From Lachnospiraceae bacterium (GTDB lineage Bacteria; Bacillota; Clostridia; Lachnospirales; Lachnospiraceae), in assembly GCA_022764465.1 (NCBI GenBank), contig JALERL010000108.1:1-60501 (forward strand): 60,501 bases of DNA, given 5' to 3'. The position numbers and the translations under genes are program-made. Position 1 is the stretch's first letter. The number at the start of each line of letters is the position of its first letter. Below, in pieces: positions 36,752 through 46,306 of this stretch. The notes beneath the pieces are model-generated. The model was not told where the DNA came from and made no database searches. It saw nothing but the letters and a program-made list of their open reading frames with translations.

Positions 36752-38089
36752 ATGACGGTACTAATTAAAAACGGACATGTGATAGATCCGGCAACTGCCA
36801 CGGATGAAGTCACAGACATCCTGATCGAGGATGGTGTGATCGTAAAAAGAGAGAAGAACTGTAAGGCAAAGGCAGATGAGAAGATTGATGCAAAGGGCTG
36901 TTATGTCATGCCGGGATTTATTGATCTGCATGTGCACTTAAGAGATCCGGGCTTTACGGAAAAGGAGACGGTGGAGACCGGAGCAAGGGCAGCTGCACGA
37001 GGCGGTTATACAACGATCCTTGCAATGCCGAATACCAAGCCGGTTGTCGATCAGGCAGATGTTGTGAATTATGTTCATCAGAAGGCGGCCAATCTTGCAC
37101 TTGTCAATGTGCTGCAGGTGGGTGCAGTCACAAAGGGACAGCAGGGCAAGGAACTTGCAGACATCGTAGGAATGGCAGAGGCAGGAATTCCGGCGATCAG
37201 CGAGGACGGAAAGTCTGTCATGAATGCAAAGTTAGCGCGTGAAGCGATGATGGTAGCTGCAAAGTGTGGAATTCCGGTGCTGGCACACTGTGAGGATATC
37301 AATCTGGTAGATGGCGGCTGTGTCAATGCGGATGAACATACACGTAAGATCGGGCTTAAGGGAATCACGAATTCCGTAGAGGATGTGATCATTGCAAGAG
37401 ATATTATGTTAGCACAGGATACCGGTGCACATCTGCATCTTTGCCACTGCTCCACAAAGGACAGTGTAATGATGGTACAGCTTGCAAAGGAACAGGGGGT
37501 ATCGGTTTCCGCAGAAGTATGTCCGCATCATTTTACACTGACTTCTGAGGACATTGTACCTGAGAATACGAATTATAAGATGAATCCGCCGCTTCGTACC
37601 GCAGAGGATGTGGAAGCACTTCGTAAGGGCTTAAAGGAAGATATCATGGATGTGATCTCTACCGACCATGCACCGCACACGGCAGATGATAAGAATACGA
37701 CGATGCAGCGTGCACCGTTTGGAATTGTCGGCTTAGAGACAGCAGCGGCTCTTACACATACCGAGCTTGTGCTTGGCGGATATCTGACACCGATGCAGAT
37801 GGCAGAGAAGATGAGCTATAATCCGGCAAAGGTGATCGGTCTCGATAAGGGAAGTCTTGCCGAAGGTAAGGAAGCGGATATTGTGATCTTCGATCCGAAG
37901 AAGACCTATAAGATCGACAGCAGCAAGTTCTGGTCGAAGTCTAAAAATACACCGTTTGACGGTCGCGAGGTTACCGGAGAAGTGAAGATGACACTGGTAG
38001 CCGGTCAGGTGGTATATGATTGTAAGAACCAGACACCGATGCAGAAGGCACAGACGGTTACCCATAAGGCAATGACAGGAGAACGCTAG
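36752..38089 (+). CDS. pyrC: Dihydroorotase (type I)
   Basis: 445-residue amidohydrolase cyclising carbamoyl aspartate to dihydroorotate. Metal ligands are visible: FIDLHVHLRDPGFTEKE (HxH) near residue 60, the later His ligands in VLAHCEDINL and HLHLCHCST, and the catalytic Asp in STDHAPHT. The length of about 440 residues suits the allantoinase-like type I DHOase of Firmicutes. First gene of the pyrC-F-K-D operon. Confidence 0.95.
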   Translation: MTVLIKNGHVIDPATATDEVTDILIEDGVIVKREKNCKAKADEKIDAKGCYVMPGFIDLHVHLRDPGFTEKETVETGARAAARGGYTTILAMPNTKPVVDQADVVNYVHQKAANLALVNVLQVGAVTKGQQGKELADIVGMAEAGIPAISEDGKSVMNAKLAREAMMVAAKCGIPVLAHCEDINLVDGGCVNADEHTRKIGLKGITNSVEDVIIARDIMLAQDTGAHLHLCHCSTKDSVMMVQLAKEQGVSVSAEVCPHHFTLTSEDIVPENTNYKMNPPLRTAEDVEALRKGLKEDIMDVISTDHAPHTADDKNTTMQRAPFGIVGLETAAALTHTELVLGGYLTPMQMAEKMSYNPAKVIGLDKGSLAEGKEADIVIFDPKKTYKIDSSKFWSKSKNTPFDGREVTGEVKMTLVAGQVVYDCKNQTPMQKAQTVTHKAMTGER

Positions 38090-38125
38090 ACAGATCAAAT
38101 AAAAAAGAAGCAGAAAGGCACAGAT

Positions 38126-39055
38126 ATGATTAACAAATTAGTAGAGAAGATAAAAAAGACCAATGCACCAATCGTTGTTGGATTAGATCCAATGTTATCT
38201 TATGTTCCGGAGCATATCCAGAAAAAGGCATATGCAGAGTATGGCGAGACCTTAGAGGGAGCCGCAGAGGCAATCTGGCAGTTTAACAAGGCAATCGTCG
38301 ACAGCACTTACGATCTGATCCCGGCAGTAAAGCCGCAGATCGCAATGTACGAGCAGTTTGGAATTCTGGGACTTGCAGCATTCAAAAAGACCGTAGATTA
38401 CTGCCACGAGAAGGATCTTGTAGTGATCGGTGATGTAAAGCGCGGAGATATCGGTTCGACTTCCGCAGCGTATGCAGTCGGACATCTTGGTAAGGTTCAG
38501 GTAGGAAGTAAGCAGTATGCAGGCTTTGATGAGGATTTCGCGACGGTCAATCCATATCTTGGATCCGATGGTATCAAGCCATTTGTAGATGTATGTAAGG
38601 AAGAGAAAAAGGGATTATTCATTCTGGTTAAGACCAGCAATCCGTCCAGTGGTGAATTCCAGGATCGGCTGATCGATGGAAGACCGCTGTATGAGTACGT
38701 TGGTGAGAAGGTCGCTGAGTGGGGCGCAGACTGTATGGGCGATTCTTACAGCTATATCGGAGCAGTAGTCGGTGCTACTTATCCGGAAGTTGGTAAGGTA
38801 CTCCGCAAGGTAATGCCGAAGAGCTTTATCTTAGTACCGGGATATGGCGCACAGGGCGGCAAAGGCGCAGATCTGGTTCATTACTTTAATGAAGACGGCT
38901 TAGGTGCGATCGTAAATTCCTCCCGTGGAATTATTGCAGCATATAAGAAGGAAGAATATGCAAAGTTTGGGGCAGAGAATTTTGCAGATGCCTCCAGACA
39001 GGCAGTGCTTGACATGATCGAGGATATTGACGGAGCTTTAAAGGCAGCAAAATAA
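38126..39055 (+). CDS. pyrF: Orotidine-5'-phosphate decarboxylase (type 2)
   Basis: 309-residue decarboxylase giving UMP, of the longer type 2 subfamily. The catalytic DxKRGDI motif is GDVKRGDIGSTSAAYA near residue 110. The conserved N-terminal IVVGLDPMLSYVP binds the base, and VPGYGAQGG lies near the C-terminus. AGAAAGG precedes the ATG. Confidence 0.96.
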   Translation: MINKLVEKIKKTNAPIVVGLDPMLSYVPEHIQKKAYAEYGETLEGAAEAIWQFNKAIVDSTYDLIPAVKPQIAMYEQFGILGLAAFKKTVDYCHEKDLVVIGDVKRGDIGSTSAAYAVGHLGKVQVGSKQYAGFDEDFATVNPYLGSDGIKPFVDVCKEEKKGLFILVKTSNPSSGEFQDRLIDGRPLYEYVGEKVAEWGADCMGDSYSYIGAVVGATYPEVGKVLRKVMPKSFILVPGYGAQGGKGADLVHYFNEDGLGAIVNSSRGIIAAYKKEEYAKFGAENFADASRQAVLDMIEDIDGALKAAK

Positions 39056-39091
39056 GTTTCATAAGACAAAGTTCGGGAATGGAGAATAAGG

Positions 39092-39859
39092 ATGGCAGAG
39101 AAATTTAGAGAACAGGCAATTATTATCCGCCAGGAAGAGATTGCAGATGATATCTACAGTATGTGGCTTCGGACGGAACATATCGCAGAATATGCGAAAG
39201 CAGGACAGTTTGTATCGATTTATTGTAACGACGGAAGCAGAATCCTGCCAAGACCAATCAGTATTTGTGAAATTGACAAGGCAGATGGTGCGATCCATCT
39301 GGTATACCGTGTGGCAGGAAAGGGAACGCAGGAATTTTGCAAGCTGCATACCGGTGCACAGCTTACGATCGTAGGCCCGCTCGGAAACGGTTTCCCGAAG
39401 AAGAGCCAGAAGGCATTTCTCATCGGAGGCGGAATCGGAATTCCTCCAATGCTTCAGCTCGCAAAGGAATTAGACTGTGAAAAGCAGATCGTCTTAGGAT
39501 ATAGAGACGAGTTGTTTTTAGTAGAAGAGTTCAAAAAGTATGGCAGCGTTTATCTGGCAACCGAGGACGGAAGTGCCGGTACAGAAGGAAACGTATTAGA
39601 TGCAATCCGTGAAAATGGTCTGTCTGCGGATATTATCTATGCCTGTGGCCCGATGCCGATGTTACGCGCCTTAAAGGCATATGCGATCGAGCATGATATC
39701 GAATGCTGGATCTCTATGGAGGAGCGTATGGCATGCGGAATCGGTGCATGTCTTGCATGTACCTGCCAGTCGAAGAATAAGGATGAGCACAGCAATGTCA
39801 ACAATAAGAGAATCTGCAAGGAAGGTCCTGTCTTCCGTGCAAGGGAGGTGGAGTTCTGA
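39092..39859 (+). CDS. pyrK: Dihydroorotate dehydrogenase electron transfer subunit
   Basis: 255-residue FAD/[2Fe-2S] protein that passes electrons from PyrD to NAD. The FAD motif is ILPRPISICEID near residue 50; the NAD-binding region includes FLIGGGIGIPPMLQLAKEL. Four iron-sulphur Cys lie in CGIGACLACTCQ plus the downstream Cys. It overlaps pyrD by one base (TGATG), so the two subunits are translated in step. Confidence 0.96.
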   Translation: MAEKFREQAIIIRQEEIADDIYSMWLRTEHIAEYAKAGQFVSIYCNDGSRILPRPISICEIDKADGAIHLVYRVAGKGTQEFCKLHTGAQLTIVGPLGNGFPKKSQKAFLIGGGIGIPPMLQLAKELDCEKQIVLGYRDELFLVEEFKKYGSVYLATEDGSAGTEGNVLDAIRENGLSADIIYACGPMPMLRALKAYAIEHDIECWISMEERMACGIGACLACTCQSKNKDEHSNVNNKRICKEGPVFRAREVEF

Positions 39860-40764
39860 TGAATACAAGTGTAAATATTGCAGGAGTTACATTTAAGAAT
39901 CCTGTTATGACGGCTTCTGGAACCTTCGGCTCCGGTGCAGAATACAGCGAATTTGTGGATCTGAACCGCCTTGGTGCGGTTGTAACGAAGGGTGTTGCCA
40001 ATGTACCGTGGCCGGGTAATCCGACACCGCGTATCGCTGAGGTGTACGGTGGAATGTTAAATGCGATCGGCTTACAGAATCCGGGAATTGATCTGTTTAT
40101 CGAGCGTGACATTCCGTTCTTAAAGCACTATGATACGAAGATCATTGTGAATGTATGTGGAAAAACAACCGAGGATTACTGCGAGGTTGTGGAAAGATTA
40201 GCCGATCAGCCGATCGATATGATGGAGATCAATATCTCCTGCCCAAATGTCAAGGAAGGCGGAATTGCATTTGGTCAGGATCCAAAGGCAGTGGAAGCGA
40301 TCACAAGAGAAGTGAAGAAGTATGCAAAACAGCCGGTAATCATGAAATTAAGCCCGAATGTAACAGATATTACGACGATGGCAAAGGCAGCGGAGGCAGG
40401 TGGTGCAGATGCACTTTCCCTGATCAATACTTTAACCGGAATGAAGATCGATATTCACAGACAGCAGTTTGCACTGGCGAATAAGACCGGTGGTATGTCC
40501 GGCCCTGCAGTACATCCGATCGCTGTCCGTATGGTTTATCAGGTGGCCCAGGCAGTAGATCTTCCGATCATCGGAATGGGTGGCATTATGAATGCGGAAG
40601 ATGCGATCGAGATGATCTTAGCAGGTGCAACTGCAGTATCCGTTGGTACGGCGAATTTTACGAATCAGACAGTCACAACCGAGATCGTGGACGGAATTGA
40701 AGAATATATGTCACGCTATGGTGTGGATGATATCTGTGAACTGATTGGAGCAGTACACGAATAA
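39859..40764 (+). CDS. pyrD: Dihydroorotate dehydrogenase catalytic subunit (class 1B)
   Basis: 301-residue FMN barrel enzyme. The class 1B catalytic Cys is in MEINISCPNVKEGG near residue 131, and phosphate-binding residues for FMN are in GMGGIMNAEDAIEMI near 240. Works with PyrK for NAD-linked oxidation of dihydroorotate. A large terminator hairpin follows. Confidence 0.97.
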   Translation: MNTSVNIAGVTFKNPVMTASGTFGSGAEYSEFVDLNRLGAVVTKGVANVPWPGNPTPRIAEVYGGMLNAIGLQNPGIDLFIERDIPFLKHYDTKIIVNVCGKTTEDYCEVVERLADQPIDMMEINISCPNVKEGGIAFGQDPKAVEAITREVKKYAKQPVIMKLSPNVTDITTMAKAAEAGGADALSLINTLTGMKIDIHRQQFALANKTGGMSGPAVHPIAVRMVYQVAQAVDLPIIGMGGIMNAEDAIEMILAGATAVSVGTANFTNQTVTTEIVDGIEEYMSRYGVDDICELIGAVHE

Positions 40765-40783
40765 AACCAAGCAGGTATATAGG

Positions 40784-40831
40784 AAAAGGGGTAACTTACA
40801 TGGAATGGTTCCATGTGGGTTACCCCTTTTT
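40784..40831 (+). terminator. Terminator of the pyr operon
   Basis: GGGGTAAC pairs with GTTACCCC, with an inner CATGGAA/TTCCATG stem, followed by TTTTT. Confidence 0.95.
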
Positions 40832-40843
40832 GTAAGTTACCTT

Positions 40844-40872
40844 TTTTGGGTAGTAAATGGCAAGTTTTGGGT
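40844..40872 (+). promoter_or_regulatory. Direct repeat, candidate response-regulator box
   Basis: TTTTGGGT occurs at 40844-40851 and again at 40865-40872, 21 bases apart (two helical turns), just upstream of the -35 box. Such spaced direct repeats are typical of winged-helix response-regulator operators. Confidence 0.4.
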
Positions 40873-40883
40873 CGGCAGAAGAA

Positions 40884-40912
40884 TTGAAATGACATTTTGG
40901 ATGCAGTAAAAT
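40884..40912 (+). promoter_or_regulatory. Sigma-A promoter of the solute-binding/kinase block
   Basis: TTGAAA, exactly 17 bases, TAAAAT; the start codon lies 70 bases downstream. Confidence 0.7.
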
Positions 40913-40981
40913 ATATATAGAATGAAATCAGGGGAATGATGAGCAGAACACAGAATCACTGTGTAGAAATGGAGCAGACGG

Positions 40982-42463
40982 ATGAAGCGGAAAAGACTTT
41001 TAGGGATGGTACTGGTGACAGGGATGTTTTTGACATCTGCAGCCGGGTGCACACATGGAGGGCAGAGTAAAGCTGCATTAGATCCGGATAATCCGGTTAC
41101 GGTTACGATTTGGAACTATTACAATGGAGATCAGCTTACATCCTTTGAGAATCTGGTAGAGGAATTTAACGAGACAGTCGGCATGAAGGAAGGCATCGTC
41201 GTGCAGTCTGTCAGTCAGGGAAGTATTGATAATCTGGTACAGGCAATTTTGGATACTGTCGATGGAAAGATTGGAGCTGCTGATATGCCGTCAGCAGTAT
41301 CGGTATATGCGGAAACAGGATATCTTTTATATAATCGAGATGTAATTTTACCACTGGATGACTATTTTACGGATGATGAATTAGATGAGTATGTTCCGAC
41401 TTTTGTTGAAGAGGGACGGTTTACAACGGATGGCAAGCTGTATTTTTTGCCGGTTTCAAAGTCAACGGAGTGTCTGATCGAGAATACAACAGACTGGAAG
41501 GGATTTAGTGAGGCGACCGGAATCACACCGGAGAGTATACAGACAGTGGAGGATCTGACTGCTGCGGCAGAAGCTTATTACAAATGGACAGATGAACAGA
41601 CACCGGATGTGCCGGAGGATGGTAAGGCATTATATGGAAGAGATTCGATCTCGAATTATATTATGATAGGAGCAAAGCAGCTTGGACATGAGATCCTGAC
41701 CGTAGATAAGAACGGAAAAGGAAAGGTGGATTTAGACCGCGCAACCTTTCAGAAGCTGTGGGACAACTATTACATTCCATATATCAATGGATATTTTGGA
41801 ACGTATGCCAGTTATCGTTCGGAGGATATTAAGACCGGAACGATCCTTGCGATGACGGGTTCTACTTCAAGTGTCAGTTATCTGCCATCGGAGGTGACAG
41901 ATCTGAATGATCAGAGTCATCCGATCAACCTGGATATCCGCAAGGCACTGGTATTTGAAGATGCCTTAGATCCGGTATCGGTACAGCAGGGAGCAGGCTA
42001 TTGCGTGATGAAGACAGATGAGACACAGGAGTATGCAACCGTAGAGTTTTTGAAATGGTTTACGGATGTGAAGCAGAATATGGAGTTTTCTGTTTCCTGC
42101 GGCTATTCGCCGGTAAAACTGGCTGCAAACGAAGAAGATGCAATCAGGGAAGCATGCAGTGACTTTTCGAAAAAGACCAAGAATGTACAGGATGCACTTT
42201 TGATCAGTGCGAAAGAGTATACCGCGGGCAATACTTATACCAGCAAGGCATTTACAGGCAGCAAGGAAGTGCGGGAGATACTGGGAAGTGCCTTAGAAGA
42301 TCAGGCTGTAAAAGACCGTGAGGCTGTAACGGAGAAGATCAAAAATGGACAGACCAGGGAAGAGGCTGTTGCGGAATACAGTACTACGGAATACTTTAAT
42401 GACTGGTTTGACGGGGTTAAAAGCCAGGTAGATACAGCGGTACAGGAAGCACAGGGTGAGTAA
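40982..42463 (+). CDS. Orphan extracellular solute-binding lipoprotein (family 1)
   Basis: 493 residues. The signal ends FLTSAAGC (Cys 23). The mature protein has the family 1 (carbohydrate ABC) layout: VTIWNYYNGDQLTSFENLVEEFN near the N-terminus and a ligand-binding pair of lobes. No permease or ATPase gene accompanies it; instead it is followed 16 bases later by a hybrid kinase with a large extracellular sensor. This suggests a sensory solute-binding protein rather than uptake. The ligand cannot be named. Confidence 0.9.
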   Translation: MKRKRLLGMVLVTGMFLTSAAGCTHGGQSKAALDPDNPVTVTIWNYYNGDQLTSFENLVEEFNETVGMKEGIVVQSVSQGSIDNLVQAILDTVDGKIGAADMPSAVSVYAETGYLLYNRDVILPLDDYFTDDELDEYVPTFVEEGRFTTDGKLYFLPVSKSTECLIENTTDWKGFSEATGITPESIQTVEDLTAAAEAYYKWTDEQTPDVPEDGKALYGRDSISNYIMIGAKQLGHEILTVDKNGKGKVDLDRATFQKLWDNYYIPYINGYFGTYASYRSEDIKTGTILAMTGSTSSVSYLPSEVTDLNDQSHPINLDIRKALVFEDALDPVSVQQGAGYCVMKTDETQEYATVEFLKWFTDVKQNMEFSVSCGYSPVKLAANEEDAIREACSDFSKKTKNVQDALLISAKEYTAGNTYTSKAFTGSKEVREILGSALEDQAVKDREAVTEKIKNGQTREEAVAEYSTTEYFNDWFDGVKSQVDTAVQEAQGE

Positions 42464-42479
42464 CAGGAGTTCAGGAGCA

Positions 42480-44969
42480 ATGAAACAGAAACATACAGCA
42501 ACTATTTTCCGTAGGGTATGTGTTCCACTTTTTATCGTGATGATTCTTGAGTCTGTCATGTTCTATTTTGTAACAGTACATGGACATATTCTGCGTACGT
42601 TGAATGAGAATGCGGCAGACATATTAACGGAACGTGTTGAGAACCGGAAAAATGAATTACAGTCACATTTCAGCAGTGAATGGACGGATATGAGGCCTTA
42701 TCAGCAGGAGGTGAATGCGGTCTATAATCAGTATGCAGGTACTGAGGGAAAGCCGCTTTATGCAGATGAGAACCAGCAGAAGCTGTTTTTGAAGGACATC
42801 TCAGATACATTGATTACAATGTTACGGAACGATTCTGTAAATGGAGTGTTTGTGATTCTGAATAATTCAGGGGTATGTCCGACGATCGCAGATTATAAGC
42901 AGTCGTATTATGGATTGTGTGTGCGGGATTATGACCAGACAGCATCATATACCGATCGCGAAGATCTGTTAATGGTACGCTGTCCGTCTTCAATCGCGGC
43001 AGATATCCGCTGTCCACTCGATACCTACTGGGAAGCGTGGTATACGTTTGATACAGACAGCTTAGATCAGGGAGATTATTTCTATCGTCCGATGCAGCAG
43101 GCATATCAGACACCGGATGCAGATGCAGCTGATATGGCATATCTGTCAGAGGTGCATTCTTTTGTTGAGAGCAGTCTGAAGATGATCTCTTATTCCATTC
43201 CGTTGATCGGTGCAGATCATACGGTGTATGGAGTCATGGGTGTGGAACTGAGTGTGAATTATCTTGCCGGTCTCCTGCCGGATAGCGAATTAGAAGGGCA
43301 GGGACAGGGTGCATATGCTCTGGTAAAATACGAAGGAGATGATCTGGACTGTCACGTGGTTGCGTATTCTGGTACAATGTTTGACCGTGTATTTCCGGAT
43401 AAGAGCGGGTTTGGCTTACAGGCAGAGGATAAGCTCGCAGACAGTGGGCATTTGTATCAATACCATGGAAAGCAGGATATGAATGTTTATTGTGCGGTAA
43501 GTCCTCTGAAGATCTATAACCGGAATACACCATTTGAACAGGAAGGATTCGCACTGGTCGGAATCACACCGGATGAGGTATTGTTATCTGTCAGTGATGA
43601 GATTAAGCAGTCGCTTTTCGTGATTACACTCGTTATGCTTGGAGTCGGATGTCTGGTGTCGGTTCTGATCAGTCATCTTCTGACGCATCCGATCAAACGC
43701 CTTGCACTTCGTGTCAAGAATATGAAGCCGGAGGATGAAGAGGGGCTGGAACATATCAATATTAAGGAGATCGATCAGTTAGTAGATGCGTTAGAGACGA
43801 AGACACAGACGATCAACCAGACAAGGGTACGGACCGAATTTTTCTCACGGATGAGCCATGATATGCGGACACCGATGAATGCCATTATTGGCTTTTCGTC
43901 ACCGGAGGTGACGGGTACCTGTGAAAAGGAGCAGCTCTTAGAGTATCTTGCGAAGATCAATGGATCCGGAAAGTATCTGCTCGGTCTTATCAATGAAGTG
44001 TTGGATATGACAAAGATTGACAGTGGCAAAATGGAACTTGAGATCGAACCGTTTTCTTCGACGCAGTTCTGGGATATGATCATTGCAATGATCGCTGAAC
44101 TGGCAGCACAGAAGGAAATTCATTTTACGGCAGATATCTCGAAGCTGGAGAACCGTTATCTGTATGGAGATGAACAGCGGCTGAATCAGATCTTTGTTAA
44201 TCTGTTATCGAATGCGGTCAAGTTCACACCGGAAGGTGGAAATGTGGAAATTAGCGTAACAGAGACTGGATATATAGGCGATAAACTTGGTTATCAAATC
44301 GTGATTAAAGATACCGGCGTCGGAATGAGCGAAGAATTCCAGAAAAAGATGTATGAACCGTTTGCACAGGAATCACCGATTCATGATGGAACCGGACTTG
44401 GGCTTGCCATTGCCCGTCAGCTCATTGATCTGATGGGTGGAACGATTGCCTGTGAGAGCCGGACGGGAGAAGGAACGACCTTTACGATCCGTTTCCTGTT
44501 TTCCTTAGCAGATGAGGAGAAGGAACAGAAAGAAGATAAAAGGGATACAGCGGAAGAAACAGAGCAGGAGGACAAGTTACAAAAGCTTGCCGGAAAGCGG
44601 ATCCTGCTGTGTGAGGATCATCCGTTAAACCGTCAGATTGCATGTAAGCTGTTGCACAATCAGCAGATCGAGGTTGAGACTGCGGAAAATGGAAAAATCG
44701 GATGTGAGATGTTTGCAGCCTCACCGGATTCCTATTACGATCTGATTCTGATGGATATCCGTATGCCGGAACTCGATGGCTTACAGGCAACCCGTATCAT
44801 CCGTAAGATGGATCGTGATGATGCGAAGACGATACCGATCCTTGCGATGACTGCAAATGCCTTCAAAGAGGACAAAGAGGCTTCAAAAGCGGCAGGGATG
44901 AATGCACATCTGTCAAAGCCGATCGAACCACAGGTCTTATATGATGCTCTGGCAGAGTATCTTAAATAA
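42480..44969 (+). CDS. Hybrid sensor histidine kinase with receiver domain
   Basis: 829 residues. TM1 lies at about residues 12-32, an extracellular sensor region of ~340 residues follows, then TM2 (about 385-405) and a HAMP-like linker. The HisKA H-box FFSRMSHDMRTPMNAIIGF puts the phospho-His at about 460. HATPase motifs are NQIFVNLLSNAVKFTPEGG, DTGVGMSEE and GTGLGLAIA. A C-terminal receiver has its phospho-Asp at about 759 (LILMDIRMPELDGLQ) and a Lys in HLSKPIEP. ATG 42480 is chosen, with AGGAG before it; a GTG at 42456 overlaps the previous gene. No HPt domain is present. Confidence 0.92.
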   Translation: MKQKHTATIFRRVCVPLFIVMILESVMFYFVTVHGHILRTLNENAADILTERVENRKNELQSHFSSEWTDMRPYQQEVNAVYNQYAGTEGKPLYADENQQKLFLKDISDTLITMLRNDSVNGVFVILNNSGVCPTIADYKQSYYGLCVRDYDQTASYTDREDLLMVRCPSSIAADIRCPLDTYWEAWYTFDTDSLDQGDYFYRPMQQAYQTPDADAADMAYLSEVHSFVESSLKMISYSIPLIGADHTVYGVMGVELSVNYLAGLLPDSELEGQGQGAYALVKYEGDDLDCHVVAYSGTMFDRVFPDKSGFGLQAEDKLADSGHLYQYHGKQDMNVYCAVSPLKIYNRNTPFEQEGFALVGITPDEVLLSVSDEIKQSLFVITLVMLGVGCLVSVLISHLLTHPIKRLALRVKNMKPEDEEGLEHINIKEIDQLVDALETKTQTINQTRVRTEFFSRMSHDMRTPMNAIIGFSSPEVTGTCEKEQLLEYLAKINGSGKYLLGLINEVLDMTKIDSGKMELEIEPFSSTQFWDMIIAMIAELAAQKEIHFTADISKLENRYLYGDEQRLNQIFVNLLSNAVKFTPEGGNVEISVTETGYIGDKLGYQIVIKDTGVGMSEEFQKKMYEPFAQESPIHDGTGLGLAIARQLIDLMGGTIACESRTGEGTTFTIRFLFSLADEEKEQKEDKRDTAEETEQEDKLQKLAGKRILLCEDHPLNRQIACKLLHNQQIEVETAENGKIGCEMFAASPDSYYDLILMDIRMPELDGLQATRIIRKMDRDDAKTIPILAMTANAFKEDKEASKAAGMNAHLSKPIEPQVLYDALAEYLK

Positions 44970-44990
44970 TAGAAAAGGTAGGGAGAGACT

Positions 44991-46274
44991 ATGTTTAATC
45001 GCCAGTCCCTGCACATTGCGCTGCTATTATGGGGATGTATCTTTTCCCTGATAGCAGCCTTGTGCATGTTTATGAGTAAGAATTTTGATAAGCATAAAAG
45101 AAGATGGCTTCTTGTTACTTTATGTAACTGTGCTGCACTGCTGTGCAGTGATGCAATCGCCTGGGGTGTGCGTGGCAAGCCTGGGTCAGCCGGGTATGCA
45201 GCCGTAGTTATCAGTAACTTTCTGGTGTTTTCTCTCAGTGACATTTTACTGATGTCTTATCACGGGTACCTGTGCTGTTGTCTATATTATGGGAAAAAGC
45301 GCAGACCGGTAAAACGGATCCGGGCTGTTTACGTGATCGCAGCGATTGCACTTTTACTGGTGGTACTTTCACAGTTCACCAATCTGTATTATTATATTGA
45401 TGTGAATAATTTTTACCATAGAAGTCCGGGACATGTTCTGTCCATGGTGCTGCCGATGATTGGAATGCTGATCGATCTGTCCCTGATCATAGAAGAACGC
45501 AGGAATATCAGCAAACGGTTATTCATATCACTGATCTCATACATGATCTTACCGATTCTGGCAGATAGTGTACAGATTTTTTACTATGGGATTTCCCTGA
45601 CCAATATCGCGATCAGTATTTCAATGATTCTGCTATTTGTAGTAGCCATGATCGAACAGAACGAAAATCTTGCCCAAAAGGAGAAAGAGGCAGCAGATCT
45701 TCGAATCTCTGTGATGATCTCGCAGATCGCACCACATTTTATTTATAATGCTTTGACCTCTATTCAGGAAATGTGTGATACAGATCCCAAGGAGGCGGGA
45801 GAGACGATCGGAGAATTTGCGGAATATCTGCGCGGTAACTTAGAATCCCTGAATCTGGATGGCCCGATTCCGTTTGGACGGGAGTTAAGACATGTGCAGA
45901 CTTATCTTGCAATCGAGAAAAAACGATTTGGCGATCGCGTGAATGTGGTGTATGATATAGAAGATGATGAGTTCCTGTTGCCGGCACTTGCCTTACAGCC
46001 ACTGGTCGAAAATGCAGTCAAGCATGGCATCTGTAAGAAAAAAGGTGGAGGGACGATCACCATTCAGACAAGGCGCGAAGAGAATGACATCCGGATCATT
46101 GTCAGTGATGATGGGATTGGTTTTGACATGCAGAAAGTAAAGGAAGAGGACAGGATACATATCGGAATCGAGAATACGAGAAAGCGTCTGCAGGATATGT
46201 GTGGAGGAACGCTGTCATTACAGAGTGCTCCGGGTTCCGGTACAAAGGCAGTTATTCTTCTGCCACAGGAATAA
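44991..46274 (+). CDS. LytS/YehU-type sensor histidine kinase
   Basis: 427 residues. The first ~215 residues hold about seven transmembrane helices, including SLIAALCMFMSK, ALLLVVLSQFTNLYY and LISYMILPILADS. The kinase core is of the His_kinase (PF06580) type, with phospho-His in MISQIAPHFIYNALTSIQEM at about residue 249 and an ATPase block LQPLVENAVKHGI, SDDGIGFD and SAPGSGTKAV. It forms a pair with the next gene; the two overlap in DNA only if the regulator's longer reading is used. Confidence 0.93.
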   Translation: MFNRQSLHIALLLWGCIFSLIAALCMFMSKNFDKHKRRWLLVTLCNCAALLCSDAIAWGVRGKPGSAGYAAVVISNFLVFSLSDILLMSYHGYLCCCLYYGKKRRPVKRIRAVYVIAAIALLLVVLSQFTNLYYYIDVNNFYHRSPGHVLSMVLPMIGMLIDLSLIIEERRNISKRLFISLISYMILPILADSVQIFYYGISLTNIAISISMILLFVVAMIEQNENLAQKEKEAADLRISVMISQIAPHFIYNALTSIQEMCDTDPKEAGETIGEFAEYLRGNLESLNLDGPIPFGRELRHVQTYLAIEKKRFGDRVNVVYDIEDDEFLLPALALQPLVENAVKHGICKKKGGGTITIQTRREENDIRIIVSDDGIGFDMQKVKEEDRIHIGIENTRKRLQDMCGGTLSLQSAPGSGTKAVILLPQE

Positions 46275-46306
46275 GAATCAGCAAAAGATTGGAAAGGAAG
46301 CAGGAT

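Noticed and set aside
40982-42463. Part of a sugar ABC transporter
   Set aside because: No permease or ATPase gene in the surrounding 15 kb on either strand.
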